Made by a program: the position numbers and the translations under genes
DNA from: a virus
Strand: one strand, 5' to 3'
Virus record (IMG/VR): IMGVR_UViG_3300027816_000119
Coordinates: 1 to 56,378 of that record
DNA: 56,378 nucleotides
Shown: positions 29,683-37,661 of the stretch, in pieces
How positions within the stretch are numbered: position 1 is the stretch's first letter
Layout: the number at the start of each line of letters is the position of its first letter
Notes under the pieces: generated by a model
The model's database searches: none
Told to the model about the DNA's origin: nothing
Seen by the model: only the letters and a program-made list of their open reading frames with translations

Positions 29683-31083
29683 TTAGAATAATGTAATTAT
29701 TGGATCTGGGTTATTAGGTAGTGGAACCGCAGGAGTTGAAGCACCACAAGCAGCACCTAAGAATGGACCAGGTTCAACAACACATCTAGACTCACATGCT
29801 ATTAACCAGTTATTCAATACATTGAATATTTGTGTTGTTATTGCACTTGGAACACCTGTAGCTCCAGCTACAGCAGGTGTAATAATTTCAACTAAATACT
29901 GATCATTGTCAAATGTAGCAGTTGGATTATAGAATCTTGGAACTGAATGTTGAATAAAGATTCTATCATAGAAGTTATTTCTAACTAAACCAGCACCATC
30001 CAATAAGTCATTTCCTTGAGTAATCTCTCGGATCCTTAAATCAGAGTGGAAGAAGTTTTGTCTGTAAGCTTCAGAAAGAATAACATCTCTTACTACAGTT
30101 TCACCAATTCCATTTGCTTGTCTACCATAACATTGTACACCAACACATAATCCATTAAACTCACATGGAGAACCTGTTAAATCTACTTCAGAAGCATAGA
30201 TTCTTACTGGCTCTAATGTATAGTTGTCAGTTAATTGGAATGTACAGTTTTCAAATCTGTTTTCTGTATAAGCTCCGATAAGAACCATACCAGCACACAT
30301 ACCATTTACATAGGCTTGTTCAGTCCAATCTCTGTATCTTAATACAGTTACACCAGCAATTACAGGTAATACTGCAATATCATCTGGATAGTAATATGTC
30401 CAAGCACCAGCACCAATTCTAAATGTAATAACTGGGAATGCAAATTGATTTAACAATTTGTTTCTTCTCAATTGTTGACCCCATTGAATAAATACTCTAC
30501 GTGGATCTACTGGAGTAGGTACAACAGCATCATCAGCACAACAACCTGTATAAGCCTCAAGAGTTTGGTACCCATTGTGGTTTAAAGTTTGCATAACTGG
30601 ATAACCTTTAACATCTACACGTAAGTAGTAAGTTTCTCCACATAAAAATTGTTTACAACAATCTCCAGCAGTTTCTCCAGGGTTTCCTGTTACTGGTGGA
30701 ACAGCTACTGTCCAAGGAGTAGTACCAACATGTGTAATATAATTTTGAGCAGCATTTGCAGGAACTACATAAAGTTTACTTGCATATTTTGCTTTGATAG
30801 TTTTAGTCTTATTAGACTCTAAATAACCTCCGTGAGCAGGTCCTATTCTATCATTTGCCATTAATGAACCTGAAGCAAGAATTAACTCACAGCAAGACTC
30901 ATCTAATGGAGCTGGTAAATTTGGATTAGGCTCTTGAATTTGCCAGTTATTTGGGTTAATGAATGCCAATTGCCCAGCACCCAAACTAACACCATTTACA
31001 CCTAATACAGTTCCTGTATCAAGTGGAGAAATACCATTAGTAGCAACTAATGTTTTTCTAAATGCATGATTAAAATAACTCAT
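29683..31083 (-). CDS. Abundant virion protein, beta-rich (466 residues)
   Basis: 466 residues, mostly beta and Cys-containing (CCELIL, CCKQFLCG, CCADD). It begins MSYFNHAFRKTLVATNG and contains motifs such as RDWTEQAYVNGMCAGMVLIGAYTEN in parts. Two tandem GTATATT boxes upstream and a strong terminator immediately downstream make it a one-gene high-output unit, like the capsid gene. I do not recognise the family. A second major capsid-shell, decoration or tail-barrel protein is plausible by this expression pattern. It is too short and wrong in sequence to be the nozzle. Confidence 0.5.
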   Translation of the reverse strand: MSYFNHAFRKTLVATNGISPLDTGTVLGVNGVSLGAGQLAFINPNNWQIQEPNPNLPAPLDESCCELILASGSLMANDRIGPAHGGYLESNKTKTIKAKYASKLYVVPANAAQNYITHVGTTPWTVAVPPVTGNPGETAGDCCKQFLCGETYYLRVDVKGYPVMQTLNHNGYQTLEAYTGCCADDAVVPTPVDPRRVFIQWGQQLRRNKLLNQFAFPVITFRIGAGAWTYYYPDDIAVLPVIAGVTVLRYRDWTEQAYVNGMCAGMVLIGAYTENRFENCTFQLTDNYTLEPVRIYASEVDLTGSPCEFNGLCVGVQCYGRQANGIGETVVRDVILSEAYRQNFFHSDLRIREITQGNDLLDGAGLVRNNFYDRIFIQHSVPRFYNPTATFDNDQYLVEIITPAVAGATGVPSAITTQIFNVLNNWLIACESRCVVEPGPFLGAACGASTPAVPLPNNPDPIITLF

Positions 31084-31106
31084 TGTTTTTTGTTTTTGTT
31101 AATAAA

Positions 31107-31130
31107 TAAATATACTATAATATACTAAAA
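31107..31130 (-). promoter_or_regulatory. Tandem GTATATT-class promoters
   Basis: Two cores (31109-31115 and 31119-31125) lie ten bases apart: TTTTAGTATATTATAGTATATTTATT on the minus strand in two overlapping blocks. Ten bases is one helical turn, so both would face the same side of the DNA. They serve the 466-residue gene. Confidence 0.55.
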
Positions 31131-31148
31131 GTTTTTTAAACTTCCAAA

Positions 31149-31667
31149 TTATTTTAAAAAAAGTAACTTGTACTTAGTTGAATTAATTGAATCCTTAACT
31201 AAATCTAAGTTATTTACTATTTCTGAATAAGGCAACATACCTTGTAGTTTATTAATTGAATTATACAGATCTCTTAAATATCCTACACCATCTGCTACAG
31301 TATCTAATGTTCTAATTGGCATATCAGTATACTTTATAAGTTTTTCTGCTACACCTTGATAACCTTCTACAAGAGTATCAGCATGGCCATGTAATCCTTC
31401 ATAAAAACCACCTAATGCATTATGAGCTGCATAAGATCCATCACCAGTAATTTTTAAATGTAATTTATGAAAACTAATAGCAGCATTCATCATTTCTGTT
31501 GCACAGGCAGCTACCATATTATCTAATGAACTACCTCCTACACCTGTATCAGGAGTTGGTTGTGGTTTAGCAGGTTCTTCTTTAGGTTGAGTAACAACTG
31601 GCTGAGGTCTGCTAATTGTTCTAGCAGGTTCAGGATTTCTTTTTAAAAGTCTTGCTTTTTGTTCCAT
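31149..31667 (-). CDS. Ferritin/Dps-like protein (DUF5856-like)
   Basis: 172 residues. A Pro-rich disordered N-terminus (about 1-45) precedes a four-helix part. FHKLHLKITGDG (66-76), AAHNALGGFYEGLHGHADTL (80-99) and VEGYQGVAEKL give His67, His70, His82, Glu90, His93, His95 and Glu101, which is the spacing expected of a Dps or ferritin metal site. This matches a family common in Bacteroidota phages. Its place between ring protein and abundant virion protein suggests a virion component rather than a free Dps. Metal binding is inferred. Confidence 0.65.
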   Translation of the reverse strand: MEQKARLLKRNPEPARTISRPQPVVTQPKEEPAKPQPTPDTGVGGSSLDNMVAACATEMMNAAISFHKLHLKITGDGSYAAHNALGGFYEGLHGHADTLVEGYQGVAEKLIKYTDMPIRTLDTVADGVGYLRDLYNSINKLQGMLPYSEIVNNLDLVKDSINSTKYKLLFLK

Positions 31668-31669
31668 GG

Positions 31670-32368
31670 TTAATTGTTTCTTTCAGCACCTTGTGTACCT
31701 CTAGAGAATTGATTTGTTGATTCAATATCTCCAGCTAAAATACTAGCGGCCTCATCTATTATTAATTCTATTATATCATCTTTAAACTCACATTCTACAT
31801 TAGCCGTAGAAGCTACATTAGTATATGGATCTACACAGTTTAAAACTTGAATTTTTATAGGCTGTCTATAGTAAATAAGATCAGCTGTTTGTATAGTAAA
31901 TTCTTTATTTGTATAGATATTAACATTACCACCTTTTAGAGTAGCAAATGTTTCTCCCCACTCAAAGTTTGGTTGTTTTGATTTATCTCTAAGAAGTTCC
32001 CGGAGATTCCCTTCTTCTGCAAGATATACCATCATAGGTCTTTTCTTGCAGCAGTCTTTATTTGCAAAAACATCTACTCTTTTCCATTGCAAGTAATCTT
32101 CAGGTAATAATCCAGAATAATAGTAATCTTTATCAGATATAGTTATAGGAAATGTTTCTAGTAAAATTTGCAAGTCATCTTTTCTTCTAGTAGATTGCTC
32201 ATCACCTTCTTTAACCACATTAATTCCATGTAGCTGTCTTCTTACCCATTCTACTTGAGCTTTATTAAAAGCCTCAACTACTTGCCAGCATTCTATATTG
32301 TCATAGTCTTGACTGTCAAGCTTATTGAGTCTTTGTTTAATCTTTATGGTAAGTGTACTATTAAGCAT
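31670..32368 (-). CDS. Head-tail ring/adaptor protein
   Basis: 232 residues. N-terminal helices (LTIKIKQRLNKLDSQDYDNI... VVEAFNKAQVEWVRRQLHG), a beta-rich centre with Y.G.LPEDYLQWKRVDV, and a C-terminal helix (IIELIIDEAASILAGDIES) match the gp4/Tstab-like adaptor plan of crAss-like phages. The final motif TNQFSRG resembles other adaptor C-termini. It starts 3 bases after the upstream basic gene. Confidence 0.55.
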   Translation of the reverse strand: MLNSTLTIKIKQRLNKLDSQDYDNIECWQVVEAFNKAQVEWVRRQLHGINVVKEGDEQSTRRKDDLQILLETFPITISDKDYYYSGLLPEDYLQWKRVDVFANKDCCKKRPMMVYLAEEGNLRELLRDKSKQPNFEWGETFATLKGGNVNIYTNKEFTIQTADLIYYRQPIKIQVLNCVDPYTNVASTANVECEFKDDIIELIIDEAASILAGDIESTNQFSRGTQGAERNN

Positions 32369-32371
32369 GAT

Positions 32372-32662
32372 TTATTTTTTTCTTCTTACAGATCCACCTT
32401 TTTTCTTAATAGGTGCATATGGTGCAACTGTTCCAGTAGTCCATTGCTTACCAGCTGCAACATTAGAATAACCTTTTGTTTTACTTTGGTTATCAAGATC
32501 ATAAGCTTCTTGAGCTTTTTGTTCTTTAGGACCAAAGTCTCCAGTTGCACTATAAGGATCAGCTTCATTTCCAGGTCCTCCCATAAATTTCTTAACCAAT
32601 TTTGTTCTAGCTTCATTAGCTTCTCTAAAGAAAGTTAATGGATGTTTATTTGTCTTTTTCAT
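32372..32662 (-). CDS. Small basic virion protein with terminal KKKGG
   Basis: 96 residues if it starts at MKKTNKHPLTFF, the choice I prefer because this ATG lies one base after the stop of the upstream gene; a start 13 codons earlier is possible. The centre GPGNEADPYSATGDFGPKEQKA is conserved-looking; the end is PIKKKGGSVRRKK. It is one of a block of basic, Lys/Gly-rich proteins, probably inside the capsid. Confidence 0.65.
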   Translation of the reverse strand: MKKTNKHPLTFFREANEARTKLVKKFMGGPGNEADPYSATGDFGPKEQKAQEAYDLDNQSKTKGYSNVAAGKQWTTGTVAPYAPIKKKGGSVRRKK

Positions 32663-32663
32663 G

Positions 32664-33068
32664 TTATCTGTTTTTAGCCATTTTTTTAAAAGTTCTAGCA
32701 AGAGCCTTTCTCTTAGGTGTACATGTAGGTTTAGACATAGGAGTGCAGTAACCTTTATGTTTAGGATTAACTGCTTTTTGTATCCATTTTTTATCTACGG
32801 TTCCACCTTTTTTCTTCATAGTTAACTCATTACTTGGTTGTACTGGTGTCAACAATTCTTCAAGTTTATCAGGACTCATCTGTGGTCTTGATAATGGATT
32901 CTTTTTTGGGACCCCTTTAAGTACACCTCTAATAGTTCTAGTTTCTTTAGATTTTTCTGAGCCATCATCATAACCCGTATATTTTCTTTTGTAATTACGG
33001 TCAGGAGAAATAAATACTTGCTTGTATATTTTTTTCTTTTTAGGTTTATCAGAATCTTTTAAACTCAT
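32664..33068 (-). CDS. Small basic virion protein
   Basis: 134 residues, very Lys-rich. It contains MKKKGGTVDKKWIQKAV followed by NPKHKGYCTPMSKPTCTPKR, a Cys-containing basic C-terminus ending in LARTFKKMAKNR. The latter block is reminiscent of small DNA-binding capsid proteins of phages and large DNA viruses. Same operon as its neighbours, gaps of 1-2 bases. Confidence 0.65.
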   Translation of the reverse strand: MSLKDSDKPKKKKIYKQVFISPDRNYKRKYTGYDDGSEKSKETRTIRGVLKGVPKKNPLSRPQMSPDKLEELLTPVQPSNELTMKKKGGTVDKKWIQKAVNPKHKGYCTPMSKPTCTPKRKALARTFKKMAKNR

Positions 33069-33070
33069 AA

Positions 33071-33430
33071 CTATTTTTTCTTTCTTTTATTTTTTAATGC
33101 ACCTGCTATAATATCAGCACGAGTAATTTTATTTTTAGGTGGAGCTAATGCAGCTAGTTTAGCATTTTTTACAGAACCACCTTTCTTATAGGCACCTCCA
33201 TTTTTTGCTGTAAGTATTCTACTATTATTATAACCAGATTTTGGAGCTGTAGGAGAATCTATACCTTTACTAGCATCACCAGTATCTCCACCTGTAAAAT
33301 ATTTTTTAACACCACCTTTTCTCATAGTTGTTGGTCTAGTACTAGCATTATAGATAGGAGAAACAATTGTTCCGTTAGGTTGTCCTCCATTTTTCATTTT
33401 GGGGCCACCACATTTCATACATTTTTTCAT
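33071..33430 (-). CDS. Small basic protein with many GG motifs
   Basis: 119 residues. GG motifs occur every 15-30 residues: CMKCGGPKMKNGG, MRKGGVKKYFTGGD, KNGGAYKKGGSVKN. The end is ADIIAGALKNKRKKK. The K(K/N)GG(S/A/V) style is shared with the giant effector polyproteins. A shared processing or packaging signal is inferred. No domain recognised. Confidence 0.65.
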   Translation of the reverse strand: MKKCMKCGGPKMKNGGQPNGTIVSPIYNASTRPTTMRKGGVKKYFTGGDTGDASKGIDSPTAPKSGYNNSRILTAKNGGAYKKGGSVKNAKLAALAPPKNKITRADIIAGALKNKRKKK

Positions 33431-33442
33431 GACTATATTAAT

Positions 33443-33724
33443 TTAACAGTTCCACTTTCTTAAAGACTTATTGATCCTTGAGTTAGGATCATTAGCTGTC
33501 TTAGAGCTTGTTAGTTTTTTCTTCATTCCTGACATTCTAGCACAGAAAGACTTTCTTCTTTTAGCAGATTTACTATCTGGATCAAGTTTAGAAGGTTTGG
33601 TAGTTACAGCTGTCTTAAGTTTACTACCAGGGTTTTCTCTTCTATAAGATGCAACACCTTTAGCATTAAGACCTCCTTCAGGATTCTTACCTTCTTTTCT
33701 TTGCCATGCTGGAGACTTTGCCAT
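33443..33724 (-). CDS. Small basic protein, DUF6321-like
   Basis: 93 residues from MAKSPAWQRKEGKNPEGG. I prefer this start over one eight codons upstream because the family begins with W.RKEGKNPEGGLN. Further conserved blocks are KSAKRRKSFCARMSGMK and DPNSRINKSLRKWNC. These match a family of phage and metagenomic proteins with unknown function; the basic charge suggests DNA binding or capsid lining. It overlaps the upstream gene by 38 bases in another frame. Confidence 0.65.
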   Translation of the reverse strand: MAKSPAWQRKEGKNPEGGLNAKGVASYRRENPGSKLKTAVTTKPSKLDPDSKSAKRRKSFCARMSGMKKKLTSSKTANDPNSRINKSLRKWNC

Positions 33725-34007
33725 TTTTCTTATCTTTTTTGTGTGCACTATTTTTCATAATCTTACCATCAGGCATCATATGATAACCTCTAGGTATCAT
33801 AGGATTTTCTTTATGCCATTTTTTAGTAGCTGCAATTCCTTGCTTAATGGTTTTTGCTCCTGCCTTTTGTGTTAAGTTAATTGTATCCCACTTACCTTTA
33901 TCTTTTGTAGGATGATTAACCATTATATCACCAGGTTTACCTTCACCAATTTTATTAGTTTTTTTGTAAATCTTGTGTTTTTCACCACCAGCAGTAAGTC
34001 TTGCCAT
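33687..34007 (-). CDS. Small basic virion-type protein
   Basis: 106 residues, about a quarter Lys. N-terminal ARLTAGGEKHKIYKK, then GKPGDIMVNHPTKDKGKWDTINLTQKAG in parts and RGYHMMPDGKIMKNSAHKK. The PRGYHMMPDG block occurs in comparable small phage proteins. It is part of the basic cluster 32372-34901. Confidence 0.6.
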   Translation of the reverse strand: MARLTAGGEKHKIYKKTNKIGEGKPGDIMVNHPTKDKGKWDTINLTQKAGAKTIKQGIAATKKWHKENPMIPRGYHMMPDGKIMKNSAHKKDKKNGKVSSMAKKRR

Positions 34008-34009
34008 GA

Positions 34010-34234
34010 CTATTTACTAAAATTTTTAAGAACTTTCATTTGCTCTTCAGCAAGTTTTGAAATATCTCTCATCATATTTTTATCCTTACGGATATCCTCT
34101 GCTCTTTTTAGACAACTTAATGCAGATTCAACTTCCCATTTTCTCATTTCTGCTTTAGGAGTTGCAGAGATAGTCATACCTACAGAAGCTTTCTTTGCAG
34201 GTGCTTTTTTAGTTGTTGTTTTTTTAATTGCCAT
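34010..34234 (-). CDS. Small basic protein with Lys/Ala-rich tail and helical core
   Basis: 74 residues. The start AIKKTTTKKAPAKKASVG is histone-tail-like; the rest is a helical pair (EMRKWEVESALSCLKRAEDI and ISKLAEEQMKVLKNF). It probably binds DNA or packs against other capsid-internal proteins. Confidence 0.6.
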   Translation of the reverse strand: MAIKKTTTKKAPAKKASVGMTISATPKAEMRKWEVESALSCLKRAEDIRKDKNMMRDISKLAEEQMKVLKNFSK

Positions 34235-34236
34235 AA

Positions 34237-34575
34237 CTATACTTTTTTAACCCTTCTTCCCATACCTACTCTAGACTTCTCAGCTTTCTTAGCAGCTAGT
34301 TTAGAAGGACTTAGTTCATATTTGGTTTTAGGAGTATCCTTTGATACTCTTTTTGTAGGCCGGCAGTACTCATTAGAACCACCGGCACCACAAGGTTTTC
34401 CTGATTTAGTATCTTGCCATTTCTCTGCTTGCCATCTTTTAAGCTCTGCTCCTTTCTCAGTCTTTCTAACAGTGCCTTTACCTTTACGGCATTTGGCAAT
34501 AGCTTGAGAAGCCCTTGCTGAAGGAAACACAGCATATCTTGCTTTTACACTATGATAACAAGAATCCTTTGGCAT
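34237..34575 (-). CDS. DUF5872-like small basic protein
   Basis: 112 residues. YHSVKARYAVFPSARASQAI, AKCRKGKG, LKRWQAEKWQD, GKPCGAGGSNEYCRPTKRVS and TP near the end follow the DUF5872 pattern known from phages and large DNA viruses of eukaryotes. Conserved Cys residues (KCRK, PCG, YCRP) may bind metal. It sits in the capsid-proximal basic cluster. Confidence 0.75.
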   Translation of the reverse strand: MPKDSCYHSVKARYAVFPSARASQAIAKCRKGKGTVRKTEKGAELKRWQAEKWQDTKSGKPCGAGGSNEYCRPTKRVSKDTPKTKYELSPSKLAAKKAEKSRVGMGRRVKKV

Positions 34576-34577
34576 GA

Positions 34578-34901
34578 TTAACAGCTTTTTTTAGAGCCAC
34601 CTTTTCTCATCATTCCAGGTTTCATTGCCATACCATACATAGCTTTAGGCTTAGCTTTTGAAGCTCTTGTTTGCTTACCTTTGGTTGCAGTAACATTAAC
34701 TTCAGGTAAATTTCTAACATATGGTTCTTCAGTATCAGTAATGCCACCAGCATAATATTTACCTTTTACAGCCATTCCTAATTTTGCTTTTGGTAGTGCA
34801 GTTTTAGGAGCTTTAGAAGTACCACCAACTTTTCCACCTGGAGTTTTGTCAGCTCCTGTAAGTTTTTTAGACTTTGTTTTAGTTACGCATGCCTTTTTCA
34901 T
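34578..34901 (-). CDS. Small basic virion protein ending in RKGGSKKSC
   Basis: 107 residues. Lys/Gly/Pro-rich with YYAGGITDTEEPYVRNLPEVNVTA in two parts and a terminal MRKGGSKKSC. The phrase LPEVNVTA(TKGK) is close to LKEVTIKAS and LPQVQASAKKGK in the giant effector proteins, which strengthens the link between the basic cluster and the cargo. Confidence 0.65.
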   Translation of the reverse strand: MKKACVTKTKSKKLTGADKTPGGKVGGTSKAPKTALPKAKLGMAVKGKYYAGGITDTEEPYVRNLPEVNVTATKGKQTRASKAKPKAMYGMAMKPGMMRKGGSKKSC

Positions 34902-34912
34902 TTTATTTTAAT

Positions 34913-35935
34913 TTAAGTGTTCCAATACTTTTCACAAGACTGATTAAGATCTTTTAAAATGTCTTCATGTAATGGGTTTTTTAAATGCTCAATTACATCA
35001 GAAACATTTCTACCAAGTAAACTATTTGTCTTAGCATGGTATATATATCCATCTGCCTTATGTATAATATACTTAAAAAAACTGGAATCACGAACAATTG
35101 ATTTAATTTTTAGTGTTTCCATGTCTAAATTAACTGCATCAATAAATGTTTTTGCTGCTCTTTCTTTGTTATTTTCAGCACCTTCTCCAGAAATATATTT
35201 ATCCATATTTTCATAGATAACATCTAATGGAGTTGATTTTCTATACTGAGAACTTACAGCATCCACAACTTTAGCAATGTAGAATAATTTAGTACTATTT
35301 TTATCATATAATTTTTGTAACTCTGAGTAAGCTTTGTTACGGAGTTTTTTGTACTCTGTTCTTACCATTACAGTTTCTTCCTCTTTATCTAGATAGAATT
35401 TAGGTGGTACTGCTTTTGATCTTGCATCATCATAACTTTTTGCAATCATTGCAAATCCTCCTGCTTCAATTGCATGAAGTTTAATTCTATCAAAAGGTTT
35501 ATTTGGATCAAGATATACTGGTTCATTACCACATGACATTTCTATCTTATTCCAAAATTCTTTATTATCAGGTTTAAGAAGTTTTACTTGATTCCAGAAA
35601 TCTTTATCTGTAGGATCAATAACATTTGCAGCCAATTCTCTTTCTAATTCAGCTACTGAACTTCTTATCTCTTTAATTCTTGCTTCTTTAACTTCAGGGT
35701 CTAATAGTTTAATTTCAGGAGCAAATTCATTTAATCCTGTAACATATCTTATTACACCATTATTTTCTAAACAAGCAAGTTGCTCATTATGAGTTACTCC
35801 GTCAAATAAACTCATTCCATAATCCTCTAACCCCATGTTAGTGGCTTGTTTGTCAAAGTAAGGTCTAACAGCAATATTTGTTTTTTTAATGCTGCCTACT
35901 CCTACTTCAACCATTGTAAAATCTGTTGTTTCCAT
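34913..35935 (-). CDS. Capsid-proximal protein of unknown function
   Basis: 340 residues, mostly helical after residue 80, with long Lys/Glu helices (ARIKEIRSSVAELERELAANV and VRTEYKKLRNKAYSELQKLY). It lies directly after the capsid gene, downstream of a terminator, and has its own A-rich leader with two AACCAACA copies. The length and placement suit an auxiliary capsid or head-vertex protein, or an internal assembly factor. I do not recognise the family. Confidence 0.5.
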   Translation of the reverse strand: METTDFTMVEVGVGSIKKTNIAVRPYFDKQATNMGLEDYGMSLFDGVTHNEQLACLENNGVIRYVTGLNEFAPEIKLLDPEVKEARIKEIRSSVAELERELAANVIDPTDKDFWNQVKLLKPDNKEFWNKIEMSCGNEPVYLDPNKPFDRIKLHAIEAGGFAMIAKSYDDARSKAVPPKFYLDKEEETVMVRTEYKKLRNKAYSELQKLYDKNSTKLFYIAKVVDAVSSQYRKSTPLDVIYENMDKYISGEGAENNKERAAKTFIDAVNLDMETLKIKSIVRDSSFFKYIIHKADGYIYHAKTNSLLGRNVSDVIEHLKNPLHEDILKDLNQSCEKYWNT

Positions 35936-35938
35936 TTT

Positions 35939-35958
35939 TGTTGGTTTTTTTGTTGGTT
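35939..35958 (-). promoter_or_regulatory. Duplicated AACCAACA translation leader
   Basis: The minus strand reads AACCAACAAAAAAACCAACA immediately before AAAATG at 35935. The same AACCAACA block precedes the starts at 29052, 38933 and 54760. No Shine-Dalgarno GGAGG is present, as usual for Bacteroidota. Confidence 0.6.
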
Positions 35959-35967
35959 ATTAAAATT

Positions 35968-35998
35968 TAAAAAAAAGGGAGGAGTTACCCCCTCCCCA
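35968..35998 (-). terminator. Strong intrinsic terminator after the capsid gene
   Basis: GGGAGG, loop of about 8 bases, CCTCCC, then TTTTTTTTAAATT on the minus strand, 17 bases after the capsid stop codon. Confidence 0.9.
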
Positions 35999-36014
35999 TA
36001 TATATAGAGTCAGA

Positions 36015-37631
36015 TTAGAATGATCCGCCAGTTACTGGGTTTCTCATAACAATCTTCAATACCTTAGTTGGATCTTTTACCCAAATTGCAGGCATAGTTT
36101 GAGACATCATTACTCGGTATCCATTGAACTGTCCAGAAGACTGGAATCCTTGGGTACGACCCATGTAGTCCATAGTACCATTTTGATACCACCACTTCAA
36201 TTGATTATCCCAAGACAATTTCAATAAGTAGATATTGTCATTAGTGTTATCAGTGATATCAAAGATAATGAATGAGTAAGAAGATAATGGGAAACCATCA
36301 ATGATTGGGTTCTCAATATCATTTGTATGAATGTTGTCAAATGCAGGGTTCAATACAAACTTAACATTTGCCAAGAATGGAATTACATATGAAGTATAAG
36401 CAAATCCAAAGTTCAAGTCCATACCTTTACCAGTGATTGCACCAATATCAGCAGCCTGAATCAATAGACCAGAAGCAACTGCTTCTCTTTTGATAGCTTC
36501 ATTTACCATTCTCATTCCACCCATACCTGTTTGTACAACTAGTGAACGCTTAGGATCTGGACCTTGGAACTCAACTTTACCATTGAAGAAGTTATAGATT
36601 TCTCCACGGAATAAATCAAGAGTAAAGTTATTTTTGTTGTATACTCTTTTGAATGAGTTATCCAACTGTCTCCAAAGACCTACTGATAATCTAATATCAT
36701 CTGGACCATCTTGACGTACTCTACCTCCTTGTCCCCACATTAAGTAAGTCTCAATGTCAGTTGCAATTTTAGAAAGGTGAGCTGCTTCCATTTGAGTTAA
36801 GAAAGTTCTAGAAAGATCTCCATTATCAAATGCTTTTTTCACTTTGTCTTTACCCATAACTTTGATCATATCTTCTAATGAAGAGATAGAAGGATCATTG
36901 TTAGCACTAAAGTTTCTCCAGATCTCAGTTACAGGAACTGTACCATCTGCATTCATTCCACCTTTAATCATCAAGTCAGCACGAGATGAGATAGAATAAT
37001 GTACATGAGCTTCAGCACCACCAACAAAGTTATAGAACTCACGGAATGAAGTTCTTGTAGTGATGTCAGAGAATCTTTCACCATATTCACCTCTAGCAGA
37101 ACCTTTTCTGAATAGTTTAGTACCATTCTCTAAGAATCTGTTATCAAGGAATCTGAAGTTGTCATTGTTTACCAACTGAACTGTATAAACAAATCCATCT
37201 CCTAAAGGTAAGATATCTTCATCAGTAATGTACATCTCAACACCATTGTATTTGTCATAAGTGATGATATCACCATGTCCAAATTCTCTTCTGTTGATTT
37301 TAATACGGAAAGTATTACCATCTGTACCTTTAAAGGTATTGTTTGGTTCAATGTCTTCAATAATGTATGGAAGGTCTGTAGATACAGGAGTCTGCCATCT
37401 GTACTCTCCACGAGCATTATCAACATTGATTACATTTTTACCTCCAAATGATGACATTTGATAAAGAGGCATTTCAACTTTTTGAGCCATAGCCCAAAGG
37501 TCTACTGGACCTAAATCCATAGGTTCAGCATCTTTTAACATATTCACTAAGTGATAAGAGTCTACATGCGATGAAGCTTGGTAGGCTGTGTCTCTTAGGA
37601 ATATCCCATTGTTTAAAACTGGAGTTGCCAT
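36015..37631 (-). CDS. Major capsid protein (HK97-fold type expected)
   Basis: 538 residues. Position after scaffold and portal, an isolated strong terminator and an A-rich leader mark it as the major capsid gene. The sequence has mixed alpha/beta content with segments such as DLWAMAQKVEMPLYQMSSFGGKNV near the N-terminus, a long middle helix (EMAHLSKIATDIETYLMWG-like region around 280-300) and beta C-terminus ending MRNPVTGGSF. The size fits crAss-like capsid proteins. No cleaved delta domain is evident, which fits a separate scaffold gene. Confidence 0.75.
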   Translation of the reverse strand: MATPVLNNGIFLRDTAYQASSHVDSYHLVNMLKDAEPMDLGPVDLWAMAQKVEMPLYQMSSFGGKNVINVDNARGEYRWQTPVSTDLPYIIEDIEPNNTFKGTDGNTFRIKINRREFGHGDIITYDKYNGVEMYITDEDILPLGDGFVYTVQLVNNDNFRFLDNRFLENGTKLFRKGSARGEYGERFSDITTRTSFREFYNFVGGAEAHVHYSISSRADLMIKGGMNADGTVPVTEIWRNFSANNDPSISSLEDMIKVMGKDKVKKAFDNGDLSRTFLTQMEAAHLSKIATDIETYLMWGQGGRVRQDGPDDIRLSVGLWRQLDNSFKRVYNKNNFTLDLFRGEIYNFFNGKVEFQGPDPKRSLVVQTGMGGMRMVNEAIKREAVASGLLIQAADIGAITGKGMDLNFGFAYTSYVIPFLANVKFVLNPAFDNIHTNDIENPIIDGFPLSSYSFIIFDITDNTNDNIYLLKLSWDNQLKWWYQNGTMDYMGRTQGFQSSGQFNGYRVMMSQTMPAIWVKDPTKVLKIVMRNPVTGGSF

Positions 37632-37661
37632 TTTTTATTTGTTTTTGTTTGTTACTATTTA

